From Ruegeria lacuscaerulensis ITI-1157 (GTDB lineage: Bacteria > Pseudomonadota > Alphaproteobacteria > Rhodobacterales > Rhodobacteraceae), in assembly GCA_000161775.1 (NCBI GenBank), contig GG704596.1, forward strand, positions 773,712-837,711: a stretch of 64,000 nt of DNA, given 5' to 3'. The position numbers and the translations under genes were made by a program. Position 1 is the stretch's first letter, and every line of letters starts with the position of its first letter. Under the pieces are notes generated by a model. It did not search any database. It was not told the DNA's origin and saw nothing but the letters and a program-made list of their open reading frames with translations. Positions 25,532-34,972 of the stretch are shown here, one piece after another.

Positions 25532-26022
25532 CAATCACCGCCCTGCTGAAGGATCGTCTTGACGCGGCCGGTCATCGTCGCGGTTCCGTCGGTCAGATTC
25601 GCCACCATCCGGTCTCCGCTGATGGTGCTGGGCCCCTGATTCAGCAGGACGTTGCCCGTCATGACGATTACACCGGTCGCGATGCTGTATTCGGCGCGGT
25701 CGGCCTGCGCGGCATCCGGCGGAGCCACCAGAACCACGTTTTCCGAAGCCTCCATGCGCTCGATCCCGGACCTGTCCTGATTGTAGATCACCACGACCTT
25801 TTCGGCCGACAGGCGCATGTCGCCCTGAACAACGATGACATTGCCCAGAAACTCGGCCGAACCGTCTTCCTGGTTCACCTTGAGCGTCTCCGACGTCACT
25901 TCGACCGGCAGCGCAGGATCTGTCTTGATCGACCCGAAGGCCACCTGCGATTCCTGCGCAGCACAAGGCACTGCGGCGAAGGCAAGCGACATGCAAATGG
26001 GAACTATGCGAAAATCGAACAC
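25531..26022 (-). CDS. lptA: LPS transport periplasmic protein
   Basis: 163 aa OstA-domain protein forming the periplasmic bridge for LPS. Signal peptide FRIVPICMSLAFAAVPCAAQ, then beta-jellyroll repeats seen as VEVTSETLKVNQEDGSAEFLGNV and RLSAEKVVVIYNQD. The GTG at 26022 is used as start; an internal ATG (MSLAF) would give a truncated signal. Gaps to lptC and lptB are minimal or overlapping, so the genes are cotranscribed. Confidence 0.92.
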   Translation of the reverse strand: MFDFRIVPICMSLAFAAVPCAAQESQVAFGSIKTDPALPVEVTSETLKVNQEDGSAEFLGNVIVVQGDMRLSAEKVVVIYNQDRSGIERMEASENVVLVAPPDAAQADRAEYSIATGVIVMTGNVLLNQGPSTISGDRMVANLTDGTATMTGRVKTILQQGGD

Positions 26023-26025
26023 CAG

Positions 26026-26625
26026 CTATCTTTCGGTTTTTGGTGGCTCATATACCAATTTGACGCCATCTGTAAAAAGAATATGAACCGGACCGTCTGT
26101 TTTTTCAGCACCAAAACGCATTCGACCGGCCGAAAACCTGCCGATCGGGCCGAACGCTTGCACCGGGCCCGGGGTCTCGCCCCGTATTTCGTCCAGAGAG
26201 GTATTCAGAAGATCGGTGGTCACCCGGATTCCATCGGTGGTCGTCATCACCACATCGCCGGAAAACACGGCCTCACCCTTGTTCGGGTGCAGCATTCCGG
26301 TTTCAGAGTCCAGCGTGATCACACCGCCGTTCGTCAGGCCGAACCGACCCTGAAGCCGCGACGCTGTCGGCACCCCTTCTGCAGACCCCCGACTGGCCTG
26401 AACCGCCTCGACCTGGATGTCCTCGCCCTTGCGGGTCGTGCCCCGGAACCGCGGGCGGGTCACCATCTGGCTTTTGACGCGGGCATCAAGGTCCTGTTCG
26501 GTAAAGGGCCCCGAAACATTGGTCTCGATGCTGCGCGACAACAGGAACACCATCGACAGCAGCAGGATGGCCACCAGTGGCAGCAGAACCTTGAGGAACT
26601 GCACCATGCGCGAATAGCGATCCAT
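26026..26625 (-). CDS. lptC: LPS export protein LptC
   Basis: 199 aa, bitopic inner-membrane protein receiving LPS from LptBFG and passing it to LptA. One N-terminal transmembrane helix (VLLPLVAILLLSMVFLLSR, about 11-29) is followed by a periplasmic OstA-like domain (TRKGEDIQVEAVQASRGS, SETGMLHPNKGEAVFSGDVV). ATG 26625 has AGGG five bases upstream; a GTG 4 codons earlier is possible. It begins right after the kdsD stop. Confidence 0.9.
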   Translation of the reverse strand: MDRYSRMVQFLKVLLPLVAILLLSMVFLLSRSIETNVSGPFTEQDLDARVKSQMVTRPRFRGTTRKGEDIQVEAVQASRGSAEGVPTASRLQGRFGLTNGGVITLDSETGMLHPNKGEAVFSGDVVMTTTDGIRVTTDLLNTSLDEIRGETPGPVQAFGPIGRFSAGRMRFGAEKTDGPVHILFTDGVKLVYEPPKTER

Positions 26626-26637
26626 CCCGGCCCTCAC

Positions 26638-27606
26638 TCAACCCAGCCCGACGCGCAGGCAGTCGTGGATATGCAACAGCCCCTGCGCCCGGCCCGGCTG
26701 GTCCGGATCCACCACGAACAACGAGGTGATCTTGCGCGCGTTCATGATCGCCACCGCCTCTTCGGCCAGCGCGTCGGGCGCGATGGTCGTGGGGTTGGCG
26801 GTCATGACCTCGGCCGCCGTGTTGTTCAGCAAGCCGTCCATATGACGGCGCAGGTCGCCGTCGGTGATGATCCCGACCAGGGCGCCATTCGCATCGGTCA
26901 CGCCGACCACGCCAAAGCCTTTCTGGCTGATCTCGATCAGCGCGTCGCTCATCGGGGTGTCGGCCGACACCAGCGGCAGAGCGTTGCCGCTGTGCATCAG
27001 GTCGCGCACCGCGCTCAGCTGCGCGCCCAGCTTGCCGCCGGGATGGAAGGCGCGGAAATCCTCGGGCTTGAAATCGCGGTATTTCATCAGCGCGATCGCA
27101 AGCGCATCGCCCATCGCCAGCGTCAGCGTGGTCGAAATCGAGGGCACCATGCCGTATCCGCAGGCCTCGCCCAGCGCAGGGATCAGCAGATGCACGTCGG
27201 CCTGCTTCATCAGCGTACTGTCCGGCCGGCTGGACAGGCCGATCAGCGGAATCCCGAACCGCCGGGTAAAGGCCAGCAGGTTGGCCAGCTCGGGCGCTTC
27301 GCCGGAATTCGAAATCGCCAGCACCACGTCATCCTTGGACACCATGCCCAGGTCGCCATGGCTGGCCTCGGCCGGATGCACGAAATAGGCGGGCGTGCCG
27401 GTACTGGCCAGCGTGGCCGCGATCTTGTGTCCGATATGGCCCGACTTGCCGATACCGCTGACGATCAGCCGGCCCTTGGCCTGCAGGATCAGCCGCACCG
27501 CGTCGGCGAAACGTTCGTCCAGCCCTTCGGCCAGAACCTCAAGCGCGCGGGCCTCGTCGGTGACGACCTGGCGGGCGGTTTTCAGAAAGGATTCGGTATC
27601 GGTCAT
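26638..27606 (-). CDS. kdsD: Arabinose-5-phosphate isomerase
   Basis: 322 aa, interconverts ribulose-5-P and arabinose-5-P, the first step towards KDO for LPS. N-terminal SIS domain (SGIGKSGHIGHKIAATLAST, PAEASHGDLGMV, ISNSGEAPELANLL, ~20-190) and two CBS domains (~205-320, LPLVSADTPMSDALIEIS; FGVVGVTDANGALVGIITDGDLRR). The start MTDTESF overlaps the rnd stop by the ATGA arrangement; the longer frame upstream is antisense-like. Context with lptCAB supports the LPS role. Confidence 0.95.
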   Translation of the reverse strand: MTDTESFLKTARQVVTDEARALEVLAEGLDERFADAVRLILQAKGRLIVSGIGKSGHIGHKIAATLASTGTPAYFVHPAEASHGDLGMVSKDDVVLAISNSGEAPELANLLAFTRRFGIPLIGLSSRPDSTLMKQADVHLLIPALGEACGYGMVPSISTTLTLAMGDALAIALMKYRDFKPEDFRAFHPGGKLGAQLSAVRDLMHSGNALPLVSADTPMSDALIEISQKGFGVVGVTDANGALVGIITDGDLRRHMDGLLNNTAAEVMTANPTTIAPDALAEEAVAIMNARKITSLFVVDPDQPGRAQGLLHIHDCLRVGLG

Positions 27607-28217
27607 GAGTGCGCAAAGATATCGGTTTCGGGCCAGCCAGCCAGATCCAGCCTGGCGCGCATCGGCAGGAAGTCGAAACAGGCCTGCGCCATCTCGGTCC
27701 GGCCCTCGCGTTCCAGGCGTGCGTCCAGCGCCGCGCGCAGCTGGTGCAGATACAGAACGTCCGAGGCGGCATAGTCCAGTTGCGCCTCGGTCAGGGTCTC
27801 GGCGCCCCAGTCGCTCATCTGCTGCTGTTTCGAGATGTCGATGCCCAGCAGTTCCTGGCACAGGTTCTTCAACCCGTGCCGGTCGGTATAGGTGCGCACC
27901 AGGCGGCTGGCGATCTTGGTGCAATAAACCGGCGCGGCCAGCGCGCCGAAAGCGTGGTACAGCGCGGCGATGTCAAAGCGGCCGAAGTGGAACAGTTTCA
28001 GCACCTCGGGGTTTTCCAGCATGGCGCACAGGTTCGGGGCCTCGGTCTGACCCTTTTCGACCTGCACGATGTGGCTGTGGCCGTCGCCGCCCGACATCTG
28101 GATCACGCACAGACGGTCGCGATGCGGGTTCAAGCCCATGGTTTCGCAATCGATGGCCACGACGGGGCCCAGGTCTAGCCCGTCGGGCAGGTCGTTCTTG
28201 TAGAGATGGTTCGCCAC
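27603..28217 (-). CDS. rnd: Ribonuclease D-like 3'-5' exonuclease, exonuclease domain only
   Basis: 204 aa DEDDy-family exoribonuclease. Exo I VVAIDCETMGLNP, Exo II FHFGRFDIAALYHAFG and Exo III LDYAASDVLYLHQL are intact. Full-length RNase D has C-terminal HRDC domains (about 370 aa); this short form lacks them, as is common in alphaproteobacteria. It starts with GTG at 28217 preceded by AAGGAAAAATTC. It is the first gene of the rnd-kdsD-lptCAB run; the overlap with kdsD couples them. Confidence 0.9.
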   Translation of the reverse strand: MANHLYKNDLPDGLDLGPVVAIDCETMGLNPHRDRLCVIQMSGGDGHSHIVQVEKGQTEAPNLCAMLENPEVLKLFHFGRFDIAALYHAFGALAAPVYCTKIASRLVRTYTDRHGLKNLCQELLGIDISKQQQMSDWGAETLTEAQLDYAASDVLYLHQLRAALDARLEREGRTEMAQACFDFLPMRARLDLAGWPETDIFAHS

Positions 28218-28447
28218 GAATTTTTCCTTTGCACGGTGTTGCCCCCGAAATAGGGTGTTTGACCCGCAAACTCAACGCCATCCGCCCCATGGCGGCACTT
28301 GGGCGTCACTGCGGTTGAGGCATCCGCGTCGGGCGCATAGGGTCGGACCATGTCTCGACCGACCTGCGCCTTACCTGAACAAATCACCGCCCGCCCGAGC
28401 GACGGCGGCACCCACGGCGCGCGCGGGGCTGTTTCAGAGTTTCTGCG

Positions 28448-29767
28448 ATGCTGAACATTCTGCGGAACCGGACGTATCGTCACCTTCTGGCCGCGCAGGT
28501 GGTGGCGCTGCTGGGCACCGGGCTGGCGACGGTGGCGCTGGGGTTGCTGGCCTATGATCTGGCCGGCGAGTCCGCGGCGATGGTGCTGGGCACGGCCCTG
28601 ACCATCAAAATGATCGCCTATGTCACGATTGCGCCCGTTGCCGCGGCTTTTGCCGAACGGATCGACCGCCGCCGCATGTTGGTGACGCTGGACATGGTGC
28701 GGGCCGTCGTTGCGCTGTGCCTGCCCTTCGTGACCGAGGTCTGGCAGGTCTATGTGTTGATCTTCGTTCTGCAATCGGCCTCGGCCGGGTTCACGCCCGC
28801 GTTCCAGGCCACGATCCCCGATGTTCTGACCGACGAGCAGGATTACACAAAGGCCCTGTCGCTGTCGCGGCTGGCCTACGATCTGGAGAACCTCGTGAGT
28901 CCGATGCTGGCTGCGATGCTGCTGTTGGTCGTCAGTTTCGACAGCCTGTTCTGGGGAACGGCACTGGGCTTTGCTGCCTCGGCCCTGCTGGTGGTCTCGG
29001 TGACGCTGCCCTCGCCCGCGCCGCGCAAACCGCGTGGGATATATGACCGGACGACGCGCGGCATTCGCATCTATCTGCGGACACCGCGCCTGCGTGGCCT
29101 TCTGGCGCTCAGCTGGTCCGCCGCCGCCCTCAGCGCGATGGTGCTGGTCAACACCGTGGTGATCGTGCGCGGCGACCTGGGCCTGTCGGACAGTGCCGTG
29201 GCGATCGCGCTGGCCGGGTTCGGTGGCGGGTCGATGCTGGCGGCTTTCTTGCTTCCGGCACTGCTGGAGCGTCTGCCGGACCGGCCGGTGATGCTGGCCG
29301 GCGCAACGCTGGCAACCGCGACCATGGCAACCGCCGCGCTGCTGTCGGCGGTGGTGCCGATGTCTCTGGTGATGCTGACCGCGCTTTGGGCGCTTGTGGG
29401 TTTCGGCTATTCCTCCACGCTGACGCCCTCGGGGCGATTGCTGACCCGATCCGCCCACCCCGAGGATCGTACGGCCGTGTTCGCCGCCCAGTTCACCCTG
29501 TCGCATGCCTGCTGGCTGGTTCTGTATCCGCTGTCGGGCTGGCTGATGACGCAACATGGCGCGACCGTGGCGATGGCCGCGCTGACCGTTCTGGCCCTGG
29601 GCGGGCTGATACTGGCCGCCTGGGCTTGGCCCGCATTCCAGCCGCGCTCAATCGCGCATGACCACCCGGACCTGCCCGCCGATCACCCGCATCTGTCCGG
29701 ACCCGAGCCGCATGCGCACCCGATCATCATCGACGACCTGCACCCCCGATATCCGCATACGCCTTGA
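28448..29767 (+). CDS. MFS transporter with histidine-rich C-terminal tail
   Basis: 439 aa, about 10-12 hydrophobic helices of the major facilitator superfamily; the basic loop EIDRRR-like ERIDRRRMLVTLDMVRA follows helix 2. Related by eye to the drug/unknown-efflux branch (LNILRNRTYRHLLAAQVVALLGTGL). The last ~35 residues are cytoplasmic or periplasmic and carry eight histidines with Asp and Pro, a pattern seen in metal-binding tails of transporters. No substrate can be assigned. It diverges from rnd across 230 bp in which I see no other gene. An Lrp-type regulator follows 55 bp downstream. Confidence 0.8.
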   Translation: MLNILRNRTYRHLLAAQVVALLGTGLATVALGLLAYDLAGESAAMVLGTALTIKMIAYVTIAPVAAAFAERIDRRRMLVTLDMVRAVVALCLPFVTEVWQVYVLIFVLQSASAGFTPAFQATIPDVLTDEQDYTKALSLSRLAYDLENLVSPMLAAMLLLVVSFDSLFWGTALGFAASALLVVSVTLPSPAPRKPRGIYDRTTRGIRIYLRTPRLRGLLALSWSAAALSAMVLVNTVVIVRGDLGLSDSAVAIALAGFGGGSMLAAFLLPALLERLPDRPVMLAGATLATATMATAALLSAVVPMSLVMLTALWALVGFGYSSTLTPSGRLLTRSAHPEDRTAVFAAQFTLSHACWLVLYPLSGWLMTQHGATVAMAALTVLALGGLILAAWAWPAFQPRSIAHDHPDLPADHPHLSGPEPHAHPIIIDDLHPRYPHTP

Positions 29768-29822
29768 GAGCGACCACACTCTTGCCGTAGACCCCAACCA
29801 TCCGATCAACAGCCGAAAGCCC

Positions 29823-30251
29823 ATGGACCAGCTTGACCGCCGCATCATCGCCGCCCTGCAGCACAACGCGCGCGCCTCGACGACGCAGATCGCTGCCCGT
29901 CTGGGCGTGGCCCGAACCACCGTGCACGAACGCATCCGGCGCATGGAGGAATCAGGCGTGATCGCGGGCTACTCGGTCGTGCTGGGCCGGGCCGACGACA
30001 CACCCAGGGTGCAGGTCGTGGTGCTGCTCGAGGTGCAGCAGAAAGAGACCGCGCGCATCATCAAACGGCTGGAAGCCTATCCCGAGGTCAAGCTGTGCCT
30101 GTCGATCAACGGCGAGTTCGACCTGCTGCTGTCGGCCGAGGCCCCCCGGATCGAGGATCTGGACATCCTGGTGGACGAGCTGGCCAAGATCCCCGGCGTG
30201 CTGCGCACCAATACCAGCGTCGTCTTCGGCCGCAGGATCGACCGGAACTGA
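29823..30251 (+). CDS. Lrp/AsnC-family transcriptional regulator
   Basis: 142 aa. N-terminal AsnC-type helix-turn-helix (MDQLDRRIIAALQHNARAST, ARLGVARTTVHERIRRMEESGVIAGYSV) and a C-terminal RAM (ligand-binding) ferredoxin-like domain (VVVLLEVQQKETARIIKRLE ... DLDILVDELAKIPGVLRTNTSVVF). The start at 29823 gives the canonical N-terminus. It may regulate the preceding MFS transporter or itself; ligand unknown. Confidence 0.92.
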   Translation: MDQLDRRIIAALQHNARASTTQIAARLGVARTTVHERIRRMEESGVIAGYSVVLGRADDTPRVQVVVLLEVQQKETARIIKRLEAYPEVKLCLSINGEFDLLLSAEAPRIEDLDILVDELAKIPGVLRTNTSVVFGRRIDRN

Positions 30252-30321
30252 TCGGCGCTAACGCTCTGTAAACCGATAACTGGCTAGCTTGGCCCGGTCA
30301 GAAGAATCCCGGACCGGCAGA

Positions 30322-31029
30322 ATGCCAGAACTCAAGATCGTCTTCCTATCGCTGTGGGTGCAGGCCCTGGTCGCCTCGGCGGCCTTGGCCGTACCGGACA
30401 TGCGCACCGCCGATATCTGCGACCGGGCGGCCCGACGTGCCGCCCGGGCCGAGGGCGTCCCGCTGGACGTCATGCAGGCCATCACCCGGGTAGAAACCGG
30501 GCGCCGCGTCGATGGCAGCCTGCACCCATGGCCCTGGACCGTGAACCTGGAAGGCAAGGGATATTGGTTCGCGTCCGAAGCGGAAGCCAAGGCCTATGTG
30601 TTCGAGGTGTTCAAATCGGGCGCCCGCAGCTTTGACGTCGGCTGCTTCCAGATCAATTATCGCTGGCACGGCAAGGCTTTCCGGTCGATCGACGCGATGT
30701 TCGACCCCGATCAGAATGCGGCCTATGCGGCGCGGTTCCTGAAACAGCTTTATGCCGAACATGGCGACTGGTCGGCCGCTGTCGGCGCCTATCACTCGCG
30801 CACCCCCGAATATGCCCGCAGATATGTCGCCCGGTTCCAGACGGTTCTGGCCGCGCTGTCCGACACGCCCGATGAGACGGCGCGTCAGGCCGCCGACCCG
30901 TTCCACCGCACCGCGCTGCCGCTGATCCCGCTCGGCCCCTCCTCCGCCGGGGCCAACCGTCCGGCGCTGGGTTCGCTGGTTCCGGCATCCGGGACCGCGG
31001 TGGCCTTCATCACCTTCGATCAGGAGTGA
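30322..31029 (+). CDS. Lytic transglycosylase (SLT domain), flagellar-locus associated
   Basis: 235 aa. Signal peptide (MPELKIVFLSLWVQALVASAALA), then an SLT lysozyme-like domain: catalytic glutamate E58 in MQAITRVETG, SFDVGCFQINYRWHGKAF, NAAYAARFLKQLY and SAAVGAYHSRTPEYARRY. It cleaves peptidoglycan glycan strands. The position 3 bp before flhA suggests it opens the wall for flagellar rod assembly, the role of FlgJ in enterics. A weak CtrA-like box (CTAA-N7-TAAA, 30258-30272) lies upstream. Confidence 0.85.
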   Translation: MPELKIVFLSLWVQALVASAALAVPDMRTADICDRAARRAARAEGVPLDVMQAITRVETGRRVDGSLHPWPWTVNLEGKGYWFASEAEAKAYVFEVFKSGARSFDVGCFQINYRWHGKAFRSIDAMFDPDQNAAYAARFLKQLYAEHGDWSAAVGAYHSRTPEYARRYVARFQTVLAALSDTPDETARQAADPFHRTALPLIPLGPSSAGANRPALGSLVPASGTAVAFITFDQE

Positions 31030-31032
31030 CGC

Positions 31033-33120
31033 GTGCCGAAACTTGACCCAAGGACCCTGTTTTCGCCCACGGTTCTGCTGGCGCTGGCGCTGATGACCGT
31101 GATCGTGATGATGATCCTGCCGATGCCGTCCTGGGTGCTCGACATCGGGCTGGCGGCCTCGTTCGCGCTGGCGATTTTGATCTTCACCCTGACCCTTTTC
31201 ATCGAACGCCCGCTGGATTTCTCGTCCTTCCCGACGATCCTGCTGGCTTCGCTGATGCTGCGGCTGTCGCTGAACGTGTCTTCGACCAAGCTGATCATCG
31301 GCCAGGGCCACACCGGCCCCAATGCCGCCGGCGACGTGATCGAAGGCTTTGCCCAATTCGTCATGAGCGGCAGCATCTTCCTGGGTCTCGTCGTATTCGG
31401 CGTGCTGCTGATCGTGAATTTCATGGTCATCACCAAGGGCGCCGCGCGCATGGCCGAGGTCGGCGCAAGGTTCGCGCTGGACGGGATGCCGGGCAAGCAG
31501 CTGGCCATCGACGCCGACATGTCGGCCGGTGCGATCGACCACCAGCAGGCCAAGGAACGGCGCGAGCTTGAGCAGCAGGAAACCACGTTCTTCGGCTCGC
31601 TGGACGGAGCGTCGAAATTCGTCAAGGGCGATGCGGTCGCCGGGCTGCTGATCACTCTTCTGAACCTCGTGATGGGGCTGATCATGGGGGTGATCGTGCA
31701 TGGCATGCCGGTTGCCTCGGCGTTCGAAACCTATGCCATCCTGACCGTGGGCGACGGGTTGGTGTCGCAGATTCCGGCCGTGATCATCTCAATCGCATCG
31801 GCCCTGTTGCTCGCGCGCGGCGGCACGCAGGGGGCCACCGACAACGCGTTGTTCTCGCAACTGGGCCGGCATCCCGCGGCGCTGGGCACGGTGGCGGTGC
31901 TGATGGCTCTGTTCGCGCTGGTGCCGGGCCTGCCCTTCCTGCCCTTCATTCTGGGCGGGGCGGTCCTGGGCTATGCCGCCTATCACGTTCACAAGAAACA
32001 GAAGGCCGAGGCCCTGGCCGCGCAATCGCCCACACCCGAAACCCAGGCGCCCTCCGCGCAGGCGATCGGCGACGTGCTGGATCTTGACGATGTGCACCTG
32101 GAATTCGCGCCCGATCTCGTCAACATGGTTCTGAACCCCGGAACCGGCCTGGACGCGCGGATCGCCAACATGCGGACCTACGTCGCCTCGAGCTTTGGCC
32201 TGATCCTGCCCGAGATCCGCCTTACCGACCGAGCCGATCTGCCGACGGGCACCTATGTGATCAAGGTGCAGGGGGTCGAACAGGCCCGCGGCGTGCTGCA
32301 CCCCGACCTGATCCTGGCGCTTGTTCAGGATGGCGCCGATCTTCTGCCCGACGGCAATGACGTGACCGAACCCGTCTATGGCGCCCCGGCCCGGTGGATT
32401 TTGCCCAAGGACCAGGAGGCCGCAGCCCTGAGCGGTGCCACCATCGTGACCCCGCCCGAAATTCTGGCCACGCATCTGCTGGAAATCATCAAACAGAACT
32501 TCTCGCGCCTGCTGACGCTGAAATCCTTGCGCCGCCTGCTGACCGAAATGACCCGTCTCAGCGATCCGGTGCGGGCCGAAGCCAACCGCAAGCTGCTGGA
32601 CGAACTGATCCCCGACAAGGTTCCGATCGACACGCTGCATGCGGTGCTGCGCCTGCTGCTGGACGAGCGGGTCTCGATCCGCAACATGGCGCTGATCCTC
32701 GAAAGCGTGGCCGAGGCGAGGATGACCACGACCCAGCCCGAAGCCATCTGCGAGATCGTGCGCCAGCGGCTGGGTTTCCAACTGGTGGCCGAGTTGAAAC
32801 GCGACGACGGTTCGATCCCGCTGATCCAACTGGCGCCGGAATGGGAAGAGACCTTCTCATCCTACCAGATTGACGCCCAACATGCCGGAATCGACGTGGC
32901 GCTGCCACCGAACCTGTTCAACAAGTTGGCCGATGGCGCGATTGCGGCCATCTCGAAAACTGCGACGCAGGGCCTTTTTCCGGCATTGGTGACATCAAGC
33001 CGCCGTCGCCGGTTGCTGCGTACCATCCTTCATGCGCGAGGAGTTTCGAACCCGGTCCTCTCGTTTGAAGAAATTGGTCTCGAAGCTCGTCCGGCTTTGG
33101 TCGGGACGGTTCCGGCGTGA
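31033..33120 (+). CDS. flhA: Flagellar export gate protein FlhA
   Basis: 695 aa component of the flagellar type III export gate. Eight N-terminal transmembrane helices (~15-320) include the conserved FHIPEP-type region around LMLRLSLNVSSTKLI and DGMPGKQLAIDADMSAG, followed by a large cytoplasmic domain that binds chaperones (LPEIRLTDR, GTYVIKVQG, LAPEWEETF). It starts with GTG at 31033 three bases after the transglycosylase stop. The fliR GTG overlaps its TGA. Confidence 0.97.
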   Translation: MPKLDPRTLFSPTVLLALALMTVIVMMILPMPSWVLDIGLAASFALAILIFTLTLFIERPLDFSSFPTILLASLMLRLSLNVSSTKLIIGQGHTGPNAAGDVIEGFAQFVMSGSIFLGLVVFGVLLIVNFMVITKGAARMAEVGARFALDGMPGKQLAIDADMSAGAIDHQQAKERRELEQQETTFFGSLDGASKFVKGDAVAGLLITLLNLVMGLIMGVIVHGMPVASAFETYAILTVGDGLVSQIPAVIISIASALLLARGGTQGATDNALFSQLGRHPAALGTVAVLMALFALVPGLPFLPFILGGAVLGYAAYHVHKKQKAEALAAQSPTPETQAPSAQAIGDVLDLDDVHLEFAPDLVNMVLNPGTGLDARIANMRTYVASSFGLILPEIRLTDRADLPTGTYVIKVQGVEQARGVLHPDLILALVQDGADLLPDGNDVTEPVYGAPARWILPKDQEAAALSGATIVTPPEILATHLLEIIKQNFSRLLTLKSLRRLLTEMTRLSDPVRAEANRKLLDELIPDKVPIDTLHAVLRLLLDERVSIRNMALILESVAEARMTTTQPEAICEIVRQRLGFQLVAELKRDDGSIPLIQLAPEWEETFSSYQIDAQHAGIDVALPPNLFNKLADGAIAAISKTATQGLFPALVTSSRRRRLLRTILHARGVSNPVLSFEEIGLEARPALVGTVPA

Positions 33121-33890
33121 TCGCTGTTGTCCCCGGTCTTCTCGATGAGCTTGGCGGCGCCATCTGGCATGGTTTCGTCGTGTTTCTGCGTGTCTCCGCC
33201 GTGGTTTCATTGCTGCCTGCCTTCGGTGAGCGCAGCGTACCGACGCGCGTAAAACTGGGTGTGGCGGTGGCCTTCTCACTTGTGGTGGCGCCCGCTGTTC
33301 AAATAGAACCACTGGCGCCGGGAATGGCTGCAATGGTGCGGGTGATCACGGCGGAAACCCTGATCGGCCTAATACTTGGAGTTGGCCTGAGGCTGTTCGT
33401 TCTGGCGCTGCAGACAGCCGGATCTGTCGCGGCACAATCCACGTCTTTGTCCCAAATTCTGGGAGGAGCCGCAGCTGACCCGTTGCCAGCCATGGGGTAT
33501 CTGTTGACATTGGCCGGGCTTGCATTGGCAGTCCTCCTGAACCTTCACGTTCGCGCGGCGCAATTCCTCGTCCACAGCTATATGCTGTTTCCGGCAGGCA
33601 TCGTGCCCGCGGCGTCGGATGTTTCGCAATGGGGCGTTGCGCAGATCGCCCACAGCTTTTCACTGGCCTTCGGGCTGGCTGCGCCCTTTGTCATCGCTTC
33701 GCTGATCTACAATCTGGCTCTGGGCGTGATAAACCGGGCCATGCCGCAATTGATGGTTGCCTTCATCGGCGCGCCGGCAATCACTTTTGCCGGACTTTTC
33801 CTGTTGTTCGCAGGCACCCCCATCATCCTTTCGGTCTGGTCCGATGCCCTGCTCTCATTCCTGAATGACCCAACGCGAGTCACGCCATGA
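33117..33890 (+). CDS. fliR: Flagellar biosynthetic protein FliR
   Basis: 257 aa integral membrane protein of the export gate (FliPQR), with about 6 hydrophobic segments. Motifs: FLRVSAVVSLLPAFGERSVPTRVKLGVA at the N-terminus, LIGLILGVGLRLFVLALQTAGSVAAQS, and LIYNLALGVINRAMPQLMVAFIGAPA near the C-terminus. GTG start overlapping the flhA stop; its own stop overlaps the flhB start. FliQ is encoded 5 kb away on the other strand; FliP is not in the window. Confidence 0.95.
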   Translation: MIAVVPGLLDELGGAIWHGFVVFLRVSAVVSLLPAFGERSVPTRVKLGVAVAFSLVVAPAVQIEPLAPGMAAMVRVITAETLIGLILGVGLRLFVLALQTAGSVAAQSTSLSQILGGAAADPLPAMGYLLTLAGLALAVLLNLHVRAAQFLVHSYMLFPAGIVPAASDVSQWGVAQIAHSFSLAFGLAAPFVIASLIYNLALGVINRAMPQLMVAFIGAPAITFAGLFLLFAGTPIILSVWSDALLSFLNDPTRVTP

Positions 33891-34972
33891 GCGGTCAGGA
33901 CGATGACAGCGACAAGTCATTCGAGGCGACGCCGCAAAAGCTTCAGAAGGCGCGTGAAAAGGGCGAGGTCGTCAAGTCCAACGACTTGTCCGCCGTCGCC
34001 GCCTATGCCGGCCTGACGATCGCCCTGCTGGCAGCCGGGCAGTATTCAGCCGTCCATCTCGGGACGGCTTTGATGGTTTTGGTTGATCAATCGCCGAGCC
34101 TCTCGTCTCTGTTGGTCGAGGGCGCGTCAACAGGACCGGTGCTGGGCCTTCTGAAAGCTGTAGCCCTGTCGGCGGGTACGTTGCTGGCGGTGCCGACCGT
34201 TGTCGTCCTGTTGAACCTGCTCGCGCAGAGAGCCATTGTTTTTGCTCCGTCCAAGTTGAAGCCCAAGCCGTCCAGAATCTCGATCCCGTCGAACGCCAAG
34301 AACAAGTTCGGTCGCGGTGGATTGTTCGAGTTCCTGAAAAGCTTCGTCAAGTTGGTGATCTATTGCGCATGCCTGGCTCTGTTCCTTCAAGCGAACCTGT
34401 CGCAAATCCTGTCAGCTGCGGCCGCACCGCCGCGGGCATCGATCTTGTTGATGATGAACCTGTTGTTTCACTTTCTGTTTATCGTCGTCGCCATAACGCT
34501 GGCCATCGGGGTTATCGACTACCTGTGGCAATACTCCGAGCACATGCGAAAGAACCGCATGTCGCGCAAGGAGTTGCAGGACGAAACCAAAGACTCGGAA
34601 GGCGACCCGCATGTGAAACAGCATCGAAGACAACGCGCCCAGGAAATTGCGACCAGCCAGATGATGTCCGATGTACCAAAGGCGGACGTGGTGATCGTGA
34701 ACCCCACGCACTATGCGGTGGTATTGAAATGGGATCGCACACCCGGAACCGCGCCGGTCTGTGTCGCCAAGGGTGTTGACGAGGTGGCTGCCACGATTCG
34801 CTCCATCGCGATCGAGGCCGGGGTTCCCCTCCACTCCGATCCGCCGACCGCCCGCGCCCTGCACGCCACGGTCGAAATCGGGCAAGAAATTCCGGAAGAC
34901 TACTACCGCCCCGTCGCCGCAGCCATCCGCTTTGCCGAGGCCATGCGCAAACGAGCGAAAGGAGGTATATGA
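33887..34972 (+). CDS. flhB: Flagellar export switch protein FlhB
   Basis: 361 aa. N-terminal EATPQKLQKAREKGEV segment, four transmembrane helices, and a cytoplasmic domain with the autocleavage motif NPTH at 272-275, which switches export from hook to filament substrates. The DPHVKQHRRQRAQEIA linker is typical. The stop overlaps the start of the next gene, preceded by GGAGG, so the four plus-strand genes from flhA onward are coupled. Confidence 0.96.
   Translation: MSGQDDDSDKSFEATPQKLQKAREKGEVVKSNDLSAVAAYAGLTIALLAAGQYSAVHLGTALMVLVDQSPSLSSLLVEGASTGPVLGLLKAVALSAGTLLAVPTVVVLLNLLAQRAIVFAPSKLKPKPSRISIPSNAKNKFGRGGLFEFLKSFVKLVIYCACLALFLQANLSQILSAAAAPPRASILLMMNLLFHFLFIVVAITLAIGVIDYLWQYSEHMRKNRMSRKELQDETKDSEGDPHVKQHRRQRAQEIATSQMMSDVPKADVVIVNPTHYAVVLKWDRTPGTAPVCVAKGVDEVAATIRSIAIEAGVPLHSDPPTARALHATVEIGQEIPEDYYRPVAAAIRFAEAMRKRAKGGI

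Noticed and set aside
26083..27774. 563-codon plus-strand frame over lptC, kdsD and rnd
   Set aside because: Antisense to three well-supported genes with overlapping start/stop codons; composition is typical of a complementary-frame artefact.
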